Positions 58,723 through 64,000 of a stretch of DNA of 64,000 nt are shown piece after piece. A program made the translations under genes and the position numbers. The notes under the pieces were generated by a model. That model had not been told where the DNA came from. It worked only from the letters and a program-made list of their open reading frames with translations, and did no database searches. The DNA is from Siderastrea radians (taxonomy: Eukaryota; Cnidaria; Anthozoa; Scleractinia; Rhizangiidae): positions 28,204,441 through 28,268,440 of the forward strand of contig OZ024900.1 of the NCBI GenBank assembly GCA_964017195.1, read 5' to 3'. How positions within the stretch are numbered: the first letter of the stretch is position 1; each line of letters begins with the position of its first letter.

Positions 58723-59645
58723 AGTTCAGAGATAGTTTGAATTGTTTACCAAGAAAAAGGAAAGAATGCGGTCGACGCTCCGGTCACGCTTGAGTGCTTG
58801 AGTTGTTACCGAAGCGGTCAGGTCAGCAGTCACGCCAATATTTATTTTTCTTTACTTTATTGTTTACTTTACTGTAAAAAGCTCAACAGTCCGGATTATC
58901 CCAATATTTTAGAACAGGCGTGGCTCTTGTTTCAACCAATGAGAATGCAGGGTGCGATTCGAGTATCGCTTTTCAAAACAAACCATAAAAATTCAAGATG
59001 GCGGACGAAGCGAGAGCCGCGAGAGCTTTGCAAGCTTTGTAAGCTTTGTAATACGTTTCTTCGGAAGGTATATACATCACGAGAGTGCTCAAATTGAATT
59101 AAAGTTCTGCCATGAAGAGAACCGTTGTTTTTGCATTCAATATCACAGACAAATCTCCTTGGATAATGAAGTTTGTCCTCGGACAGAAGAAAGCGCAACG
59201 ATCGCAAAATTTGGAACTGCGAGCAACGATGGTTTATCAAACTACTTTTTGTCTTTCTTTGGAAAGAGACCATAGAATTGGTAAGCATATCTGCTCTCTT
59301 TTGTCACCCTATTCTATTGGATCGTTATTTTTCTGAAGCACAGAATCGATTTAGATGTTCAAATAAATGCTTCTTCTATCAAGTGATTTGTGGGTTAAAA
59401 TCGACAGGACACCCATGCTTGCATGTTGTAACCTCGTATCATTTCAAATAAATTTTAAGTTCATTCAAAGAAAACTGTGTTCCTTCTTGTCCAAATACTA
59501 CTATAGATTTATACTATATGCAGTAAATGACGCAGAAAGGGTCACGGTTGACAGGGGAAAGATTCCTTCATCAGTTTTATTCTTGGTTGATTTTAATAGA
59601 TCTTTTGGTGTGCATGTACAGTAGTTTCAGATTAATTTGTATGTG

Positions 59646-59809
59646 TAATCAAATGGTGACGAGTGAAATTAGGAAATAATTTCACGCGCGTTTTGTCAAA
59701 ATTCTAATAATCTCCGGAGCCTTTAGGCTAGGGAAATTATTAAAATTTTTTTTTTTGACAAAACGCAAGTGAAATTATTTCCTAATTTCACGAGTATACC
59801 ATTTGATTA
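59646..59809. mobile_element. 164-bp fold-back MITE
   Basis: TAATCAAATGGT, GAAATTAGGAAATAATTTCAC and TTTTGTCAAAA on the left recur as complements on the right. No coding capacity. Confidence 0.85.
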
Positions 59810-59814
59810 CCTAT

Positions 59815-60610
59815 TAATATCATGGGTGACAAATTACACTCACAATCGTGGGGTTTTGACTTGTTTATCGCTTCGACAACTCCTTGAGCATTGAAACGGT
59901 TTAACGGCTAAAGTTCACACTTTTCTGAGTGAAATAATGAAAAAATCTTGTGACAAGTTTTTACCACGCTTTGACGATTTCGTGTTTTTTGTAACCGACA
60001 GCAAAATACATCAGACTCTGAATTTTTACTTAAAAAGTACCAAAGCAAATCGCTTGGCAAAGGTTATCCACGTGTTATCCAGCAAATTCACTGAATCGTG
60101 CACTACGTTGCTCCATCGAGCAAGGCTCAGAAGGCTTCACAAATACATTCAAAATACGCACAGCAAACTTGTTTTAACGAAAGTAAACTTCGGAGGCAAA
60201 TTTGTGTTTAAAAACTGACCTTTATTCCATTCGAAGAAGTGCCCAAATCCACTGAATTACTTCTCTGAGTTCGCGGTCAATCACTCAATCGCTGCAACTG
60301 GCTCGCCCTTCAAAAATTTTCGCTGTCACATTATCAAAAATAATCTCTTCGTTTTAACTCGCAGGTGATTTCTGAGAAGTTCAGTCAATTAAAAGTCAAA
60401 ATTTACAGATTACCAATTGTGTCCTCAATGAATATTTCCAGAATTGCTGTAGTTCTGCACAAAACATCTTCATCATTAACCTCAACGCCATCTTGGCGCT
60501 GAGCTATAGACTCGTTGCCATGGCAATTTTGTAATTTCACATGTGAAATTATAAATTAACGCTGAAATTTCGCGCCAAAATTAAGGAGTAATTTGTCACC
60601 CATGATATTA
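59815..60610. mobile_element. 796-bp TIR element next to the fold-back MITE
   Basis: TAATATCATGGGTGACAAAT at 59815 is mirrored by its complement ending at 60610. It contains a 93-codon plus-strand frame (59937-60218) with no recognisable motif, and an internal hairpin near 60533-60553. Confidence 0.78.
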
Positions 60611-60796
60611 GACATCAAATTCAATTAACTAGAGAGTGGGTTATTTGTGTTTGTATTTTAAAAAATGTATAAGAATGAATAAGAAAAATGTACCAAGAGG
60701 TTAAGAGGTTTTGTCAAGGTTTTCTTTTAAATTTAATTAAAGTATGCAAAACAAATGCAGTCTTGAAAATCCACCCTGTACAGTATTTACAACCTT

Positions 60797-60991
60797 TTAT
60801 CCACCATGTACAGCATTTTCTCTCCAGTGAGTTTCTGCAATAGTTGGTAAACCAAGATCTCGCAAACGACTCAACATGAGTTCAACAGTTTCTGGCGACA
60901 GGAATATGCCAGAGGCAGTAAGAAAATTGTTAGCAGCCAAGCTAATACCAGGGGTACTGGACGGAGACATGTATAGGGGGCCAAATGAGGT
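60797..60991 (-). CDS. coding-like fragment, possible 3' exon
   Basis: A 64-codon open stretch ending in TAA, with a protein-like composition (GISLAANNFLTASGIF, SPETVELMLSRLRDLGLPTI). A TAA lies directly upstream in frame. It may be a remnant of the gene of the 58887-62758 element. Family not recognised. Confidence 0.35.
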   Translation of the reverse strand, partial: TSFGPLYMSPSSTPGISLAANNFLTASGIFLSPETVELMLSRLRDLGLPTIAETHWRENAVHGG

Positions 60992-61139
60992 TTAAACTGC
61001 ATCTAATTATCCACCCTAATAAAACACTCGAACAAATAAATATTTTACTTGACCCAAATTAGTTTAATTTTTTAGCAAGTTTGTCTGTATAAAAAAAAAA
61101 AAAAAAAGAATTCAATGTCTTGGTAACAATATGCATCAG

Positions 61140-61226
61140 TCAACTTCAACAGGGTCCATGTCCTCCCAAGCCAACTCAAAGGCATGGTGTATACAAAAAA
61201 AATGTTCAAATGCAGCAGGGTACATT
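61140..61226 (-). CDS. coding-like fragment
   Basis: A 28-codon frame ending HHAFELAWEDMDPVEVD and a TGA, with an acidic C-terminus. On the same strand as the previous fragment and upstream of it. Could be another exon of the same lost gene, or chance. Confidence 0.2.
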
Positions 61227-62762
61227 AAAAAAGAAGGAAAACTATACCTATCTAATCACCAGCAAGTTAGGTTGAAAACACAAGAATGTCAGGTGCCCCA
61301 GGGTACACTCTGGGTTTGGCTAATACTCGACCCCCGGGATTCGAATGTAATAAAATGCCTGACTAGTGCCCGGGGGGGGGATGGGCACTGCTGAAATTAA
61401 CTGATGCATAGCACTTCAACTGTAATAGCCATTTAAATACAAGCACCCAAAAAGAGTCAAGTTTTGTTATTCCAGCAGTTCACAGATTTTACCACGTCAT
61501 CCGTATGACAGATTCAAACAAACATGAGCAGGTCTTGAGAGGGGTTCTCTAGAGTCCGAAAAGAAACATTAAAAGCAGAAATGACACAAAAACATAGCAA
61601 GCCTACTGTAAATTGGCCTGAAAACTTACCTTTTCAGGGCTGGTTCCTAAGAAAAATGCCAAGTATACAAAGTTCAGAGGCAGTGTAATGTTAGGTTCCC
61701 AAGCCAGAAATAAGGCACCCAGAAGTTTTGAATTGTGAATACAAGTGATTAATGTCTTTGGTTTTGTTTGTGATCATAACAAGCCCCTTATATCTCTCAT
61801 GGATAGTTGAATGAGTGAAACACGCGAGTAAGCGCAACAATCATACGTGGGATCTATTTTTTTTGCTCATTCGCATGGTTACCCATTTGACTATCCCCAA
61901 AAGAAATTAGGGACTACTTGTAGTATATTTTTTCTACATTTGTTGTTACAGTTCTGTGATAAAGAATTCAGAGTACACTAATATGACAATCACCTTCTCT
62001 TGATTGTAATTTTGGTTATTAAAAGATGAATATTCTGAGGAAACAAATAGTACAGTATTTTCATCCTTGAAATTGCCTCTTGGCTGAATGCAGGATCTGA
62101 AAAAAATGGCAGATTTAATCAGTGCTGACCACAACTGCTTTCATAAGTAATTTATGTGTGCATAGTTTTCAGCATAATAAATGGCAGAATAATTATACTT
62201 CAGTGCTAAAGAAAACAACATATTACATAAAAAGCCCATTCTCGTCAGCAAGAAAGCGAAAACTGGTCAAAACAACACAGTTCAATCAAGTTACTCTCGA
62301 GTGTCATGGAACAGCGGTTTTGGATAAAAACAGTGCCTTGACTTCTGGAAAAGTCTACCGAAAATCTAGCTTGTCTACCATGCTGCCACTTGGCATGGTG
62401 AAATTTTATCGACATAAAAAACGGCAAAAAATACTGCGAGCTTCACAAAAAATACGCGAATCGAGTAAAAAACGAAAATTATTCACCTACCTTGAAATCG
62501 CGACACAAAATGGCCATACATCGTAACGTTTCTTCTACGAAAATTCGCAAAAACACTGCCTCAGACCTTCTAAATTCGCATCCAAAATGGCCACTGAAGA
62601 CTCCTCGCAATGTTTCGTAACCAAAAGTCCCGGATGGACGCTCCTGCGTGACTACAGAGAAAGGATTTCACTGTTGCCCGTGATGGCCGCCATTTTAATG
62701 GCGAACAATAGTCTCGTGACGTCATCAATGTCCTAAAATATTGGGATAATCCGGACTGTCAA

Positions 62763-63309
62763 CGTCTCAGTTTCACCTCTTCACAGTTTTTTGTCGGTTT
62801 TTCATTGCTTAGGAAATTCTCAGGACATCGATAAGGGTAAAATGTTGCTCTTTCTTTTACTGAAACAACATTGCACGCGAAGGCAGCCAACAACAACACG
62901 CAAGGCTGATCACAGGAGGGCTGTACTGTTCCAAACTCAGGTAAGACTGACTGATCTTAACGTCTTTATTTTGCATGAACCGTGGAGCAATCAGTATGGT
63001 ATCTTCAAGCATTCCAGAGGAAACAAACTTCTGTCGTTTGGACGGATTAGAGACCATAATGCCGCCGTGCTCCTGTATTGCGTGACAGTAAAATTGCTGC
63101 CGTTCCTCAGAGTGGAGTACGAAAATATGAGGTAGAGGACTGCAGGAATAAATTAGGTTAGACCGACAAAAAATGGTTTCTGGGCTGTTAAGAAACGTAT
63201 TTTCGAATGTGGCTTGGGTTTAGATGGTTTTAGCTGCAACTTAGGGAAACTCGAGTGGCATTCAATTTATCGACTCATTTTGGGCGGGATTTGGAATTTC
63301 GTGATTTTT
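62763..63309. other. unassigned flank
   Basis: A 114-codon plus-strand frame (62791-63135) shows no recognisable motif. No accepted gene. Confidence 0.35.
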
Positions 63310-63510
63310 GTCATTTTCATCCTTGCTTTCCTGTTACCAAATAATGAGTGCCGACAAATTTTATTACAGTTATTTGTAGACTAGTCCTTGGTCTAACAAG
63401 TGAGTTATGAATGAGCTGTAGGTTAGGTCCCACTTTTAAGAAATCGTAATTTTGATTCAGGCAACTTGTTAATGGCGCTTGTAGTGCCTCTTAGTGGGTG
63501 TACGAAAGTT
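63310..63510. repeat. dispersed repeat V, copy 2 (inverted)
   Basis: Reverse complement of 42150-42375, including TCTAACAAGTGAGTTATGAA and TGGGTGTACGAAA. Confidence 0.85.
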
Positions 63511-64000
63511 AAAGATATAAAACAAACACAAATAAAACTTAAGCAGTAGATAAAAGAACAACCTGAAAATTTTTAGGCTTGAAATAGTTTTCACTCTCAT
63601 TTAATAGACAATCCCTTTAATCAACAATTTCTTTTTTGTTTGCCAAGGTGACTGCCTTTGATAACATATGCCCCTGATGGATCAGCAACGACAACTGCTC
63701 GGGGAAAAAAAGGACAAACAAACAAGTAAGGAACATGCAATATTTTGAACTATTGCCACATGATAGTTTGAACCTGCTGCAAATAAACACGTAGACGTTT
63801 GTGTAGGATGTGTTTAAAACGTAAAAGCAGGGAATTATTAACCGTGTGTATCGCTTTGACAGGATAAGTTCTCTTTCCTGCCCGCTACAGAAGAAATAGG
63901 TTACACTTTCGTACACTTTGATCAGACTTTTTCATTGATTACTAACAAAAATAAAGCAGGAAAAAAGCAATTCTAAAACCAATGTATCCATTTCATCTGA
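63511..64000. other. unassigned end of window
   Basis: No gene seen. Short frames only (for example 63617-63916 minus). Confidence 0.4.

Larger units (their letters stand above)
58887..62758. mobile_element. 3.87 kb TIR element with TCAA target duplication
   Basis: Perfect 26-bp terminal inverted repeats start CAGTCCGGATTATCCCAATA at both ends. TCAA is present at 58883-58886 and 62759-62762 as a 4-bp duplication. Four-base duplications occur in Chapaev, Sola and some Academ elements, but no transposase was recognised, so the class is open. The interior holds two fold-back elements, a YY1-like CAAGATGGCGGAC near the left end, and two coding-like minus-strand fragments. Confidence 0.85.

Noticed and set aside
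59937..60218. 93-codon frame inside the 796-bp TIR element
   Set aside because: No recognisable domain; MITE-size elements often contain chance frames.
62791..63135. A 114-codon plus-strand frame with a GTAAGA donor-like site at about 62941
   Set aside because: No motif, no downstream exon, and composition is not clearly coding.

Overview
The window looks like accessory DNA from an animal genome, most likely an anthozoan cnidarian such as a stony coral. It is AT-rich with GT-AG introns. One ordinary host gene is present: a seven-exon SLC22-type solute transporter on the minus strand (28757-36379). Several protein families seen here are ones I associate with cnidarian genomes in many copies. 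Most of the rest is transposable elements, many nested or broken. No tRNA, rRNA or CRISPR was seen. Layout: 1-3590 holds dispersed repeats, a telomere-like tandem repeat and a frameshifted GIN/KRBA2-type integrase. 3596-23981 is a 20.4 kb composite bounded by short inverted repeats (GAGGGGGTGCCC...) and an imperfect 8-bp target duplication. Its own gene runs leftwards from a promoter near 23.7 kb and would encode about 1,493 residues: an N-terminal zinc-binding module, a long middle, a FEN1/PIN-like nuclease-type region (EADTR, DTDVIVIL, TGCDTTS) and a Cys-rich CXC-like tail. This gene is split inside a coding exon by a second element, 13,827 bp long (9030-22856), with 25-bp terminal inverted repeats, a 2-bp duplication and arrays of CCTGG/CCAGG palindromes inside both ends. 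That insert carries four further small TIR elements (Tigger, two TTAA types, a 9-bp-TSD type). The nested pair, and the nuclease-bearing element it reveals, are the most interesting objects in the window. 23990-28750 is a mosaic of dispersed repeats, a TA-flanked MITE with a matching empty site nearby, and a fold-back element with a 42-bp perfect palindrome. 28757-36379 is the SLC22 gene with repeats in its introns. 40212-41570 is a decayed HUH endonuclease plus SF3 helicase replication-protein gene. 43857-50402 is a near-complete BEL/Pao LTR retrotransposon with almost identical LTRs, a 5-bp target duplication and two frameshifts. 51110-53165 is an internally deleted LINE. Its 5' end is repeated in inverted orientation around a Penelope-like reverse transcriptase fragment (53150-54599). 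54875-58722 is a broken three-exon copy of a cnidarian multi-copy zinc-finger protein gene. 58887-62758 is a TIR element with a 4-bp target duplication, two smaller fold-back elements and coding-like scraps. Apart from the SLC22 gene, the coding regions work as parts of their own mobile elements and nearly all carry disabling changes.
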